From: Vibrio xiamenensis
Lineage (GTDB): Bacteria; Pseudomonadota; Gammaproteobacteria; Enterobacterales; Vibrionaceae
Reading direction: 5' to 3'
Length of the DNA stretch: 64,000 nucleotides
NCBI RefSeq assembly: GCF_900100015.1
Contig: NZ_FNDD01000002.1
Location: forward strand, 62,001 to 126,000
The notes beneath the pieces are model-generated. The model saw nothing but the letters and a program-made list of their open reading frames with translations. It did not search any database and was not told the DNA's origin. Within the stretch, counting starts at the first letter, position 1. Each line of letters begins with the position of its first letter. The position numbers were made by a program, and so were the translations under genes. This document shows positions 53,123 to 63,308 of this stretch, in pieces.

Positions 53123-53788
53123 TTGATTATTGAAATTTTTATCGCTGCAATTTTAATTGTCGTCACCACATATTGGGTAAAAAATGATTTTGCTCGTGTG
53201 TTTTGGCCAAAGTTTACTGTGGAACGTCGTTTCCAACATCTAACACTCGCCGTACTCGTTGTGATCACTCTGCTTTGGTCGCTACGAGCTGGTATATTGG
53301 CTGGTCTCGACATCCATTTTCTCGCTTTAACGGCACTCGCTATGATGTATGGCTGGAAAACCGCTTTCGTCTTAACACTGCCGATCAACATAATGCTGAC
53401 GCTACTTGGAATCGATCATACCGCTCTTCAACCTTCGAACTTATTGATTTCTAATCTAATTCCGCTTGTCACAAGTTATCTCATCTTTATGGCAAGCCAT
53501 CGATGGTTGGCGCGTAATATTTTTGTTTTTATTTTTGTTTGTGGGTTTATCAATGGCGCAATTACAGGAAGCTTACACTTGGCGATTAGCGCGGCATACT
53601 TATCCTTAACTGAACAATATCACTGGCAAGTAATTTATGATAATTATCTGATATTTATAGTGTTAATGCTTTTCCCGGAAGGATTACTCAACGGTATGGC
53701 ATTAGCCATGTTGAGTGTTTTCAAGCCTGAATGGCTGAGAGTTTTTTCAGACCGAGACTATATTTACCATCATTCTCAAAAAGACTAA
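53123..53788 (+). CDS. CbiM-like energy-coupling-factor permease-type membrane protein (orphan)
   Basis: 221 aa with about six hydrophobic helices. TALAMMYGWKTAFVLTLPINIML and FVCGFINGAITGSLHLAISAA resemble the CbiM/ECF permease family for metal or vitamin uptake. No ATPase or EcfT gene is near. The only plausible start is TTG, eleven bases past the preceding terminator, with a poor ribosome site, so the N-terminus is uncertain. The typical CbiM N-terminal His motif (Met-His) is not seen, so substrate cannot be inferred. Confidence 0.75.
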   Translation: MIIEIFIAAILIVVTTYWVKNDFARVFWPKFTVERRFQHLTLAVLVVITLLWSLRAGILAGLDIHFLALTALAMMYGWKTAFVLTLPINIMLTLLGIDHTALQPSNLLISNLIPLVTSYLIFMASHRWLARNIFVFIFVCGFINGAITGSLHLAISAAYLSLTEQYHWQVIYDNYLIFIVLMLFPEGLLNGMALAMLSVFKPEWLRVFSDRDYIYHHSQKD

Positions 53789-53913
53789 TCACATATTTTC
53801 AATTTCGAGGCATTTTTGCGAGCAAACATGTGGTGAGATCATGTTTCACGATGACGACTAAGGCTACTCTAAGTTCATAACGAATTGATTAGATTTTAGA
53901 TAGTGAGGCAACC

Positions 53914-54414
53914 ATGGAAATGACCAATGCTCAACGTTTGATCCTATCAAACCAATATTTTTTAATGTCGCAGCTCAACCCTGAAAATTCAGCAAAATAT
54001 CAACGCCTTCAAAATATCGTTGAACGCGGTTATGAACTGCAAATGCGCGAAATCATGAAAGATTTTGGCTGTGTGAAAGAAGATGAATGCCGTGAAATCA
54101 TCGACATCATGGAGATGTATCACGCGATGCAAGAGTCTTACAACATGCTGGCAGAAAATGCCCAAGGTGACGTAGACAAACGCCGCTTGACTTTCTTAGG
54201 GTTCGATATTGCAACCGAAGCCCATTTGGTGCATTACGTACGCTTTTTGATCGATTCTGAAGGTCTGTATCCGCAATTTGATAAAGGCGAACATCACTTC
54301 AATAGCCAAACACCTATGCTAGATAAATATCGTCGTATGCTAGTTTGTTGGCGCAATTGTCCACGTCAATATCATTTGTCTCCAGCGGAATTCCGACAAA
54401 TTTTTAACGCATAA
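53914..54414 (+). CDS. yfbU: YfbU family protein
   Basis: 166 aa (E. coli YfbU 164) with the near-identical opening [15 protein letters not shown] and conserved [32 protein letters not shown] and [11 protein letters not shown]. Helical cytosolic protein; the E. coli protein has been linked to cell death on overexpression, but no function is established. An inverted repeat AAACATG/CATGTTT lies about 70 bases upstream. Own terminator. Confidence 0.93.
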   Translation: MEMTNAQRLILSNQYFLMSQLNPENSAKYQRLQNIVERGYELQMREIMKDFGCVKEDECREIIDIMEMYHAMQESYNMLAENAQGDVDKRRLTFLGFDIATEAHLVHYVRFLIDSEGLYPQFDKGEHHFNSQTPMLDKYRRMLVCWRNCPRQYHLSPAEFRQIFNA

Positions 54415-54434
54415 ATTATGCTTTTATGTTCTCA

Positions 54435-54462
54435 GAGGCCGCAATTTTTGCGGTCTTTTTTT
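54435..54462 (+). terminator. yfbU terminator
   Basis: Stem AGGCCGCA/TGCGGTCT (one wobble) with a T-rich loop, followed by seven T. Confidence 0.85.
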
Positions 54463-54718
54463 GCTTTATTTTTGTTAAATTTCAAATAAAAATCTGGCAG
54501 TTACCGCAAATCAACGAGATAATTCGGTCAAATACTCGCCTCCTACCATCTAAAATTCCTTTTTTGAACGGATTTAAAATCCGGCACCCCCTTCACGTTT
54601 TGTAAATAAACATATCTTTTTTAAGCAAAATTCATAGAACCAACTAGTCTTAAATATAAAGGATTTGCAATTCAATGCGGGTTGATTGTCGTAAGACAAG
54701 TTCAGAGGGGAATTCATT
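54463..54718 (+). promoter_or_regulatory. prkA leader and promoter region
   Basis: Together with the yfbU terminator this is a gap of just over 300 bases. It contains a 15-base palindrome CGGATTTAAAATCCG (54569-54583) and, shortly before the ribosome site GAGGGG, a small hairpin TTGTC-GTAA-GACAA (54686-54699) whose GUAA is a GNRA tetraloop. No convincing sigma-54 site was found. Confidence 0.45.
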
Positions 54719-56653
54719 ATGAGTATTTTCGACCACTTCCAAGCACGCTACGAAGCCGCCAAAGATGAAGAGCTTACGCTTCAGGAATTTTTGACGCTTT
54801 GCAAAGACGATAAAAGTGCTTACGCCAACGCAGCAGAACGGCTATTAATGGCAATAGGAGAGCCAGAACATATTGATACAGCGAAAAATTCTAGGTTAAG
54901 CCGTATCTTTTCAAATCGAGTCATTTCTCGTTACGAAACATTCAAAGACTTTTATGGCATGGAAGAAGCAATTGAACAGATTGTTTCTTACCTTAAACAT
55001 GCCGCTCAAGGATTAGAAGAGCGTAAACAGATTCTTTATCTACTCGGCCCTGTCGGCGGTGGTAAATCGTCTTTAGCTGAGAAATTAAAAGCACTTATGC
55101 AACAAGTGCCTATCTATGTGCTGACTGCGAACGGTAAACGCAGTCCGGTTAACGACCATCCATTTTGTCTGTTTGATGTCAACGAAGACGGCGAATTGTT
55201 GAAACAAGAGTACGGTATCGATAAACGCTACCTTCGCTCGATCATGTCGCCTTGGGCAGCGAAACGCCTACATGAGTTTGGCGGTGATATCAGCAAATTT
55301 AAAGTGGTTAAAGTCCGTCCTTCAATTTTAGATCAAGTGGCAATTGCTAAAACCGAACCTGGCGATGAGAACAACCAAGATATTTCTTCACTGGTGGGGA
55401 AAGTCGACATTCGTATGTTGGAGCATTATTCACAAGACGACCCAGATGCCTACAGCTATTCTGGTGCTCTCTGTAAAGCCAACCAAGGTGTGATGGAATT
55501 CGTCGAGATGTTTAAAGCGCCGATCAAAGTTCTTCACCCACTCCTTACCGCAACTCAAGAAGGGAACTACAACGGGACTGAAGGCTTATCTGCTTTACCA
55601 TTTGATGGAATGATTTTGGCCCACTCGAATGAATCAGAGTGGCAAACGTTCAAAAACAACAAAAATAATGAGGCATTCTTAGACCGTGTATACATCGTCA
55701 AAGTCCCTTATTGTCTGCGTGTTTCTGAAGAAGTTAAGATCTACCAAAAACTCTTGGATCATTCAGAGCTTTCCCATGCTCCGTGCTCACCAAGTACACT
55801 CGATTTACTATCGCAATTCAGTATTCTTTCACGCTTGAAAGATCCTGAAAACTCATCCATCTACTCAAAAATGCGTGTCTACGACGGTGAAACGTTGAAA
55901 GATACTGATCCAAAAGCCAAAAGCTATCAGGAATATCGCGATTACGCAGGGGTAGACGAAGGCATGTCGGGTCTATCAACACGTTTCGCATTTAAGATTT
56001 TGTCACGTGTGTTTAACTTCGACCAAACCGAAGTCGCGGCGAACCCAGTTCACCTGTTCTACGTTATCGAGCAACAAATTGAACGTGAACAGTTCCCACA
56101 AGACACCACAGAGCGCTACCTCGAGTTTTTAAAAGGCTACTTAGTACCTCGATATGTTGAGTTCATCGGTAAAGAGATTCAAACCGCGTACTTAGAGTCC
56201 TACTCAGAATACGGGCAAAATATCTTTGACCGATATGTCACTTACGCAGACTTCTGGATTCAAGACCAAGAGTATCGCGACCCAGAAACCGGACAACTGT
56301 TTGATCGTTCTGCGCTTAATAGTGAGCTTGAAAAAATCGAGAAGACGGCTGGTATTAGTAACCCTAAAGATTTCCGAAATGAAATCGTCAACTTCGTACT
56401 GCGTGCAAGAGCCAATAACAGCGGCAAAAACCCTGTTTGGACCAGCTACGAAAAATTACGTACCGTCATTGAGAAGAAAATGTTCTCCAATACTGAAGAG
56501 CTTCTTCCTGTGATTTCCTTCAACACCAAAACCTCCTCTGAAGACCAAAGAAAACACGACGACTTTGTTGCTCGTATGATGGAGAAAGGCTATACCGAAA
56601 AACAAGTTCGGTTGTTGTCCGAATGGTATTTACGAGTACGTAAATCCTCTTAA
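54719..56653 (+). CDS. yeaG: PrkA-family serine protein kinase (YeaG)
   Basis: 644 aa, the usual length for YeaG/PrkA. AAA-type P-loop LGPVGGGKSSLAEKLKAL (about 109-126) in the N-terminal half and the PrkA C-terminal domain after about residue 400. In E. coli YeaG is a stress and stationary-phase kinase induced under nitrogen starvation. First gene of the widely conserved prkA-yeaH-spoVR unit; yeaH follows after 71 bases. Confidence 0.95.
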   Translation: MSIFDHFQARYEAAKDEELTLQEFLTLCKDDKSAYANAAERLLMAIGEPEHIDTAKNSRLSRIFSNRVISRYETFKDFYGMEEAIEQIVSYLKHAAQGLEERKQILYLLGPVGGGKSSLAEKLKALMQQVPIYVLTANGKRSPVNDHPFCLFDVNEDGELLKQEYGIDKRYLRSIMSPWAAKRLHEFGGDISKFKVVKVRPSILDQVAIAKTEPGDENNQDISSLVGKVDIRMLEHYSQDDPDAYSYSGALCKANQGVMEFVEMFKAPIKVLHPLLTATQEGNYNGTEGLSALPFDGMILAHSNESEWQTFKNNKNNEAFLDRVYIVKVPYCLRVSEEVKIYQKLLDHSELSHAPCSPSTLDLLSQFSILSRLKDPENSSIYSKMRVYDGETLKDTDPKAKSYQEYRDYAGVDEGMSGLSTRFAFKILSRVFNFDQTEVAANPVHLFYVIEQQIEREQFPQDTTERYLEFLKGYLVPRYVEFIGKEIQTAYLESYSEYGQNIFDRYVTYADFWIQDQEYRDPETGQLFDRSALNSELEKIEKTAGISNPKDFRNEIVNFVLRARANNSGKNPVWTSYEKLRTVIEKKMFSNTEELLPVISFNTKTSSEDQRKHDDFVARMMEKGYTEKQVRLLSEWYLRVRKSS

Positions 56654-56724
56654 TGGACTGCCTTATCGAGAAGAGTGGCTTCACCGCCACTCTTCAATGG
56701 ATTGATGTTGATAAGGGGTAATTC

Positions 56725-57996
56725 ATGGCACAATTTATCGATAGACGATTAAACGGTAAGAACAAGAGCGCGGTCAATAGACAGCGCTTCTTGCGTCGTC
56801 ATAAAGAGAAAATTAAAGAGTCTGTTGCGGATGCCGTTAACCGCCGCTCAATCACCAATACTGATACCGGTGAAGATGTTTCCATCCCAGCGAAAGACAT
56901 CAAAGAGCCATTATTTCATCAAGGAAAAGGTGGCTTAAAAGAGCGCGTCCATCCTGGTAATGATCAATTCATTACCGGAGATAAAATTGAACGTCCGAAA
57001 GGCGGAGGCCAAGGTGGTGGCGCTGGTGAAGGTGATGCAAGCCCTGATGGCGAAGGCGAAGACGAATTTGTATTTCAAATATCCAAAGACGAATATCTCG
57101 ATATCCTGTTCGAAGACTTAGAGTTACCGAACCTTGAGAAAAACCAGATAAATCGAATTACCGAATGGAAAAGCCATCGCGCCGGTTATCAAACGGCGGG
57201 TGTCCCGTCCAATATCGCAATTGTTCGCTCACTGCAGCAATCACTTGCTCGCCGCACTGCGATGAACGCAGGGAAAAAACGTCTGGTTAACGAACTTGAA
57301 GAAGAGTTAGAACGCATAAAAAACAGCGAACCGGCTCAACTTCTCGAAGAGAAACGCATCAAAGCCGAAATTCAGGAGCTTCGCGACAAAATCAATCGTG
57401 TTCCTTTCATCGACACCTTTGATTTGCGATTTAAAAATTACGAAAAACGGCCAATTCCATCTAGCCAAGCGGTGATGTTCTGTTTGATGGATGTCTCTGG
57501 TTCTATGGATCAGGCAACCAAAGATATTGCCAAACGTTTTTATGTCCTACTGTATCTGTTCTTAACCAGAACTTATGAAAATGTTGATGTTGTGTTCATT
57601 CGCCACCATACCCAAGCCAAAGAAGTGGATGAACACGAATTTTTCTACTCGCAAGAAACTGGGGGCACCATTGTCTCTAGTGCATTAAAGCTGATGGATG
57701 ACATCGTTAAAGAGCGTTATCCACTTGATCAATGGAACATCTACGCTGCTCAAGCGTCCGATGGCGATAACTGGGCGGACGATTCTCCACGCTGTCGTGA
57801 ACTGTTAGTAGAACGATTGCTTCCAAGCTGCCAATACTATTCTTACATCGAAATCACCAAGCGATCTCACCAGACTCTTTGGCATGAATATGAAAAACTC
57901 GCCTCAGGCTTTGATAACTTCGCAATGAAAAACATACGCTCTGTTGAGGACATCTTCCCGGTATTTAGAGAGTTGTTTAAAAAGGAAACCGCATAG
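56725..57996 (+). CDS. yeaH: YeaH/YhbH family protein (DUF444, VWA-like)
   Basis: 423 aa. The opening [25 protein letters not shown] is basic and typical. A Gly-rich linker [14 protein letters not shown] lies near residue 92. The second half holds a von Willebrand A-like fold with a MIDAS-type [16 protein letters not shown] and [14 protein letters not shown]. Function unknown; always beside PrkA and SpoVR, suggesting a shared complex or pathway. Confidence 0.94.
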   Translation: MAQFIDRRLNGKNKSAVNRQRFLRRHKEKIKESVADAVNRRSITNTDTGEDVSIPAKDIKEPLFHQGKGGLKERVHPGNDQFITGDKIERPKGGGQGGGAGEGDASPDGEGEDEFVFQISKDEYLDILFEDLELPNLEKNQINRITEWKSHRAGYQTAGVPSNIAIVRSLQQSLARRTAMNAGKKRLVNELEEELERIKNSEPAQLLEEKRIKAEIQELRDKINRVPFIDTFDLRFKNYEKRPIPSSQAVMFCLMDVSGSMDQATKDIAKRFYVLLYLFLTRTYENVDVVFIRHHTQAKEVDEHEFFYSQETGGTIVSSALKLMDDIVKERYPLDQWNIYAAQASDGDNWADDSPRCRELLVERLLPSCQYYSYIEITKRSHQTLWHEYEKLASGFDNFAMKNIRSVEDIFPVFRELFKKETA

Positions 57997-58008
57997 GGAG
58001 ACAGTATT

Positions 58009-59553
58009 ATGACAGCAAAAACTCGCCAAAAAACCGAGGCGAACAGCAAGTTGCTTCCTGATGGACCAGATTGGACATTTGAACTACTCGAACGTTATCA
58101 CACCGAAATTAGGCGTGTGGCGAACGAATATCGCCTCGATACATACGAAAACCAAATTGAAGTCATTACGTCAGAACAGATGATGGATGCCTACTCAAGC
58201 ATAGGTATGCCCATAAACTATAACCATTGGTCGTTTGGCAAAAAATTCATTCAAACCGAGCAAGGCTACAAACACGGTCAAATGGGACTGGCTTATGAGA
58301 TCGTCATTAACTCTGACCCTTGTATCGCTTATTTGATGGAAGAGAATACCGTGACCATGCAAGCGTTAGTCATGGCGCATGCCTGCTACGGGCACAATTC
58401 ATTTTTTAAAGGCAATTACCTGTTCCAAGCGTGGACGGATGCTAGCTCTATCATCGACTACCTATTATTTGCCAAAAACTACTTGGCTAAGTGTGAAGAA
58501 AAATTCGGCGTCAACGAAGTCGAAGATTTACTCGACTCTTGCCATGCACTGATGAACTTCGGTGTCGATCGCTATAAACGCCCTGAGAAAATATCCATTG
58601 CCGAAGAAAAGGCACGCCAGGAACAGCGTGAAGCATACCTGCAATCTCAAGTGAACGAATTGTGGCGCACCGTACCTAAATCCAAAATCAAGGAGGAAGA
58701 ACAACAGATTCACTTCCCGTCAGAGCCACAAGAAAATATTCTCTATTTCATTGAGAAAAATGCCCCATTACTTGAGCCTTGGCAGCGTGAAGTGGTTCGA
58801 ATTGTGCGAAAAATTAGCCAATACTTCTATCCACAAAAACAGACCCAAGTGATGAACGAAGGTTGGGCAACCTTTTGGCATTACACCATCCTTAATCACT
58901 TATATGATGAAGGCGTCGTGTCGGATAAATTTATACTGGAATTCTTACATAGCCATACCAGTGTGGTCGCCCAACCGGCATACAACAGCCCTTATTTCAA
59001 TGGTATTAACCCTTACGCACTCGGCTTTGCGATGTTTAGGGATATTCGCCGTATCTGTGAAGAACCAACCGACGAAGACCGCGAATGGTTTCCAGAGCTC
59101 GCGGGTAGTGACTGGCTGGAATCACTGCACTTTGCGATGCGCAATTTCAAAGACGAAAGCTTTATCAGCCAGTATTTATCGCCAAAAATCATTCGCGACT
59201 TTAAATTGTTTTCTATTGTCGATGATGACCACAAAAACTTTATTGAAGTCAGTGCGATTCACAATGAAAGCGGCTATAAAGCAATCCGAGAGAAATTGGC
59301 GTCTCAATATAACCTGAGTAATTTGGAGCCTAATATCCAAGTTTATAACGTCGATGTGCGTGGCGACCGTTCGCTAACGCTGCAATATGTTCCTCACGAT
59401 AGAATCCCACTTGATGAGAGCTACCACGAGGTATTGAAGCATCTGCATCGCTTGTGGGGATTTGACGTTAAACTTGAAGAAGTCAAAGAAACAGGCCGTC
59501 GCGAAGTCATCGGCGTATGTCCAACCAAACATGAGCATACTCAACAGCCTTAG
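58009..59553 (+). CDS. ycgB: SpoVR family protein (YcgB)
   Basis: 514 aa, similar to E. coli YcgB (510). Conserved blocks: INYNHWSFGKKF-like NYNHWSFGKKFI, GLAYEIVINSDPCIAYLMEENT, HACYGHNSFFKGNYLF and NEGWATFWHY, with many His/Glu/Cys that might bind metal. Named after a Bacillus spore cortex gene; in non-sporulating bacteria its role with PrkA and YeaH is unknown. Twelve bases after yeaH. Confidence 0.94.
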   Translation: MTAKTRQKTEANSKLLPDGPDWTFELLERYHTEIRRVANEYRLDTYENQIEVITSEQMMDAYSSIGMPINYNHWSFGKKFIQTEQGYKHGQMGLAYEIVINSDPCIAYLMEENTVTMQALVMAHACYGHNSFFKGNYLFQAWTDASSIIDYLLFAKNYLAKCEEKFGVNEVEDLLDSCHALMNFGVDRYKRPEKISIAEEKARQEQREAYLQSQVNELWRTVPKSKIKEEEQQIHFPSEPQENILYFIEKNAPLLEPWQREVVRIVRKISQYFYPQKQTQVMNEGWATFWHYTILNHLYDEGVVSDKFILEFLHSHTSVVAQPAYNSPYFNGINPYALGFAMFRDIRRICEEPTDEDREWFPELAGSDWLESLHFAMRNFKDESFISQYLSPKIIRDFKLFSIVDDDHKNFIEVSAIHNESGYKAIREKLASQYNLSNLEPNIQVYNVDVRGDRSLTLQYVPHDRIPLDESYHEVLKHLHRLWGFDVKLEEVKETGRREVIGVCPTKHEHTQQP

Positions 59554-59565
59554 TTAGCCTAAAAA

Positions 59566-59595
59566 TAAAAAGGAGCCCTATGGCTCCTTTTTATT
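59566..59595. terminator. Bidirectional terminator between ycgB and kdsB
   Basis: Stem AAAAGGAGCC/GGCTCCTTTT with a CTAT loop, A-rich left and T-rich right flank. Confidence 0.92.
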
Positions 59596-59609
59596 TTTAA
59601 AGCCGTCTA

Positions 59610-60362
59610 TTAGCGGCTTTCAACAATCGCAATGACTGCTGCCAAATCTTCCGGTGTATCAACACCTGCGGGCGGCGCTTCACGCGCAACATCGACATGA
59701 ATACGCTCTCCATACCAAAGCACACGTAGTTGCTCTAATGATTCAATTTGCTCTAGCGTAGATGCTGGCCAATTCACGTACTGGTTAATAAAACCTGCAC
59801 GATAAGCATAAATACCAACATGACGAAGCAAAGGGTTGACCACTTGCTGAGGTGATTTCTGAAAGTTGTCCCTATCCCAAGGAATGCTGGCGCGGCTAAA
59901 ATACAGCGCGTAACCATCTTTATCACATACCACTTTGACCGCATTTGGGTTAAAGACTTCGTCTTGGTGCTCAATTTCAACCGCGAGCGTCGCCATCGGC
60001 GCCTGACTCTTAGCTAGATTATCCGCCACTTGCTTGATGTTCGATGGTGGGATCAGCGGTTCATCACCTTGTACATTGACCACGATATGATCGTCGGGAA
60101 TCGCCATTTTTTGGACGACTTCCGCCAAGCGCTCAGTACCAGACTGATGAGTTGGCAAAGTCATGCAAACATCGCCACCAAAGTCATTTACAACCTTGGC
60201 AACACGTTCGTCATCGGTAGCAATAATGACTTTTTCCGCACCCGCTTGGATCGCCTGCTCGTAAACCCATTGAATCATTGGCTTGCCACAAATATCCGCA
60301 AGCGGCTTTCCTGGCAATCGAGTTGACTGGTAACGAGCCGGAATCACGACGGTAAATGACAT
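59610..60362 (-). CDS. kdsB: KdsB, CMP-Kdo synthetase
   Basis: 3-deoxy-manno-octulosonate cytidylyltransferase, 250 aa, activating Kdo for the inner core of lipopolysaccharide. CTP-site motif [17 protein letters not shown] at the N-terminus, [11 protein letters not shown] and the C-terminal [11 protein letters not shown] are conserved. Its ATG shares one base with the stop of the upstream small gene (TAATG). Confidence 0.97.
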   Translation of the reverse strand: MSFTVVIPARYQSTRLPGKPLADICGKPMIQWVYEQAIQAGAEKVIIATDDERVAKVVNDFGGDVCMTLPTHQSGTERLAEVVQKMAIPDDHIVVNVQGDEPLIPPSNIKQVADNLAKSQAPMATLAVEIEHQDEVFNPNAVKVVCDKDGYALYFSRASIPWDRDNFQKSPQQVVNPLLRHVGIYAYRAGFINQYVNWPASTLEQIESLEQLRVLWYGERIHVDVAREAPPAGVDTPEDLAAVIAIVESR

Positions 60363-60541
60363 TATCTGCCCTCTTCAATCGACATTTCACGCGCTTCCGG
60401 TTCTAGCAGCACCGGAATCCCTTCTTTAATAGGGTAAGCTAAGCGATCAAGTTTGCAGATAAGCTCTTGATTAACTTTATCGAATGTCAATTTACCTTTG
60501 CAGACTGGACATGCAACGATTTCAAGCAGACGGTGATCCAT
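60362..60541 (-). CDS. ycaR: Trm112-family small protein (YcaR-like)
   Basis: 59 aa, too short for routine calling. Translation [20 protein letters not shown], then a second Cys region [21 protein letters not shown], exactly the Trm112/YcaR pattern. It has one CPVC pair and a single later Cys where four-Cys zinc ribbons have two, as in E. coli YcaR. Overlaps lpxK upstream by 20 bases and kdsB downstream by one, and the gene order lpxK-ycaR-kdsB is the same as in E. coli. Confidence 0.94.
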   Translation of the reverse strand: MDHRLLEIVACPVCKGKLTFDKVNQELICKLDRLAYPIKEGIPVLLEPEAREMSIEEGR

Positions 60542-61532
60542 AATTTTCTATAACCTCTTTAATTCTATTTAAAATACGCGCTTCTTGTTGCGAATCAAAA
60601 CTTGCCGACACCGGCAAATACCACCAATTGTCTTGGGCGTAATCGGCGCATTTCACTGCATCTTTTTCTGTCATGATCAGATGCTGGCCGCGATTTGCAA
60701 GCGCCTTCAATTCGGATGGTTCAAACGCTTGATGATCCGCAAACCCTTGGCTAAATATTGGTTTTGCGCCCAGACTCTCAAGGGTCTTGAAGAATCTTGG
60801 CGGATGACCAATACCCGCCATGGCGACTAATTCTTTCAGCTGACTAACCGGCATACGCTGACCATTGGCTAAGTTTACCGCCAAACTCGGCGTCAGAGTC
60901 ATTTTAATTTCTAACGGCTTTGCAACGCCGCCGTTATTGATGACAAAATCCACTTCATTTAAACGCGATAGCGGCTCACGCAGTGGCCCAAGAGGTATCG
61001 ATGACTCATTGCCAAAGCGTCTTTTACCATCAACAACAATAAACTCTATATCTCGCTGCAACGCATAATGTTGTAAACCATCATCAGTAATGATCACATC
61101 GACATCATAGGAAAGCAGCGCTTTGACGGCTTGCGCGCGTTTAGGGTCAACCGCGACTGGCGCACCAGTACGCTTAAAAATTAATTTAGGTTCATCTCCG
61201 CAATGAGCCGTCGAGGTTGAATCATCAACGATAAGCGGATATTGAGCAGCTTTAGCGCCATAACCGCGCGAAACCACACCAGGGCGATAACCCAGTGTTT
61301 GCAACAATTCAACCAGCCAAATCACCACAGGTGTTTTGCCATTGCCACCCGCGGTAATATTTCCAACCACAATAACCGGTACGGGCGCTTTGTAGCTGCT
61401 TTTTTTTCCTTGGATGTAAGCATCACGTCTTGAACGAGCGATATAAGCGAAGAGTTGACTTAACGGCCACAACAGTGGCCATAACAGGTATTTGAGTGGG
61501 TGGTTTTCAAACCAGATTTTTTCAACCACCAT
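60522..61532 (-). CDS. lpxK: LpxK, tetraacyldisaccharide 4'-kinase
   Basis: Membrane-associated lipid A kinase, 336 aa, adding the 4'-phosphate. P-loop GGNGKT at residues 62-67 within [19 protein letters not shown], and the DDGLQHYAL block near residue 146. An N-terminal hydrophobic helix (about 13-31) anchors it. Shares one base with the msbA stop, then overlaps ycaR. Confidence 0.97.
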   Translation of the reverse strand: MVVEKIWFENHPLKYLLWPLLWPLSQLFAYIARSRRDAYIQGKKSSYKAPVPVIVVGNITAGGNGKTPVVIWLVELLQTLGYRPGVVSRGYGAKAAQYPLIVDDSTSTAHCGDEPKLIFKRTGAPVAVDPKRAQAVKALLSYDVDVIITDDGLQHYALQRDIEFIVVDGKRRFGNESSIPLGPLREPLSRLNEVDFVINNGGVAKPLEIKMTLTPSLAVNLANGQRMPVSQLKELVAMAGIGHPPRFFKTLESLGAKPIFSQGFADHQAFEPSELKALANRGQHLIMTEKDAVKCADYAQDNWWYLPVSASFDSQQEARILNRIKEVIENYGSPSA

Positions 61533-63280
61533 CAGCCACCAAACTGAATTCGGTGCAACTGCGCATATGCGCCATCAGCTTCTAACAGCGCTTGGTGAGC
61601 GCCGCGTTCGACCACTTCTCCATCATCAATAACCAAAATTTCATCGGCTTTTTCGATGGTCGACAAACGGTGGGCAATCACTAATACGGTCTTGTCTTTT
61701 TGCAGTTCATCAAGTGCTGATTGAATCGCTTTTTCTGATTCAGTATCCAGAGCTGAGGTGGCTTCATCAAGAATTAAGACTGGAGCGTCACGCAGTAACG
61801 CACGTGCAATCGCGATGCGTTGGCGTTGACCACCCGATAAGCTGGCACCATTTTCACCGATCATGGTATCTAGGCCTTTGTCCATTTTGCCGATGAAGTC
61901 CATCGCATAAGCAAGCGTCGCCGCATGTTCGATCTGCTCACGGGTATATTTTTCGGTTGCCGCATAGGCGATGTTGTTGGCGATAGTATCGTTAAACAGG
62001 TGTACGTTTTGCGACACCAAGGCGAAATGCGAGCGCAGATTGTTGAGCTTGTAGTCACGCACGTCATGGCCATCAAGTAGAATTTGTCCAGAATCGACGT
62101 CGTAAAAACGGGTAAACAAGTTAGCAATGGTACTTTTACCTGAGCCCGAACGACCAACTAACGCGACCGTTTTCCCCGCCGGAATCGAAAAGCTCACGTG
62201 TGATAGTGCGGGTTTTTCTTTGCCGCTGTAGGTAAAAGTAACATCTTTGACGTCGACATCGCCTTTCGCTTTCTCTACCACCAGTTCACCGCTGTCTTTT
62301 TCGACCTCAAGATCCATCAGGCCAAATAAAGTCTGGCTGGCAGCCATACCGCGCTGAAAATCAGATGTGACGTTGGTCAATGCTTTAAGCGGGCGCATCA
62401 AACCAAACATCGCAGAGAAAATCACGGTAAATGTCCCCGGAGTGAGCTCACTGCGAATCGAGTCAAAACTGGCTAAAAACAGTACTGCAACCAGAGCAAG
62501 AGAGGCGATCAGTTGAATTACTGGGTTAGCAGTGGCTTGAGCGGCGACCAACTTCATCGAGTGTTGACGCATTTGGTTACTGACCTTATCAAAGCGTTCA
62601 CGCTCAACATTATGCCCACCATAACTGAGCACTACTTTGTGGCCTTTCAGCATCTGTTCGGCAGAAGAAGTGACATGCCCCATACTTTCTTGCATGTTAC
62701 GAGAGATTTTTCTAAATCGTTTCGATACCACACGAATCGCAACCGCCACAATCGGCGCAACGACAAACAGCACTAGAGAAAGCTGCCAGCTGTTCCAAAA
62801 CATCAACACCAACAAACCAATAATGCTCGCGCCTTCGCGAACGATACTCACCAACGCTTTACTGGTTGCACCAGCAACTTGCTCTGAGTCGTAAGTAATA
62901 CGCGACAGCAAACCGCCAGTGGATTCTTTATCGAAATACGACACTGGCATATGCATAAATTGATTGAATAGCTTGCGGCGCATTAGCATCACCACGTTGC
63001 CAGAGACCCAACTCAAACAATAGGTCGAGACAAATCCGCTCAAACCACGAACTAACATCATGCCGAAAATAATGAACGGGAGAATTTTGAGGAAATCGGA
63101 TTGGGTAGAACCAAAACCTTCATCTAACAAAGGCTTTAACAAAGAAACCATATAGGTATCGGCGGCAGCGTTGATCACCAAAGCGATAACGGAAACAATT
63201 AAACCTGCTTTGAATAACCGAATATAAGTCCATAACCTGCGAAAAGTTTTACCTGTGGTTTCGTCTTTGTTTAATGACAT
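61532..63280 (-). CDS. msbA: MsbA, lipid A/phospholipid flippase
   Basis: ABC half-transporter, 582 aa as in E. coli MsbA. Six membrane helices in the first 320 residues, then the ATPase with Walker [10 protein letters not shown], signature [16 protein letters not shown] and Walker [13 protein letters not shown]. Works as homodimer to flip core-lipid A across the inner membrane. Forms msbA-lpxK-ycaR-kdsB, an operon for lipid A and Kdo assembly. Confidence 0.98.
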   Translation of the reverse strand: MSLNKDETTGKTFRRLWTYIRLFKAGLIVSVIALVINAAADTYMVSLLKPLLDEGFGSTQSDFLKILPFIIFGMMLVRGLSGFVSTYCLSWVSGNVVMLMRRKLFNQFMHMPVSYFDKESTGGLLSRITYDSEQVAGATSKALVSIVREGASIIGLLVLMFWNSWQLSLVLFVVAPIVAVAIRVVSKRFRKISRNMQESMGHVTSSAEQMLKGHKVVLSYGGHNVERERFDKVSNQMRQHSMKLVAAQATANPVIQLIASLALVAVLFLASFDSIRSELTPGTFTVIFSAMFGLMRPLKALTNVTSDFQRGMAASQTLFGLMDLEVEKDSGELVVEKAKGDVDVKDVTFTYSGKEKPALSHVSFSIPAGKTVALVGRSGSGKSTIANLFTRFYDVDSGQILLDGHDVRDYKLNNLRSHFALVSQNVHLFNDTIANNIAYAATEKYTREQIEHAATLAYAMDFIGKMDKGLDTMIGENGASLSGGQRQRIAIARALLRDAPVLILDEATSALDTESEKAIQSALDELQKDKTVLVIAHRLSTIEKADEILVIDDGEVVERGAHQALLEADGAYAQLHRIQFGG

Positions 63281-63308
63281 AAAGTTTTTATTGTTTGTAA
63301 ATTTGCGC

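Noticed and set aside
54490..54605. Possible sigma-54 promoter before prkA (CTGGCAG...CCGCA, and CCGGCACC...TTCAC)
   Set aside because: GG-to-GC spacing is wrong in the first, and the -12 GC is missing in the second.
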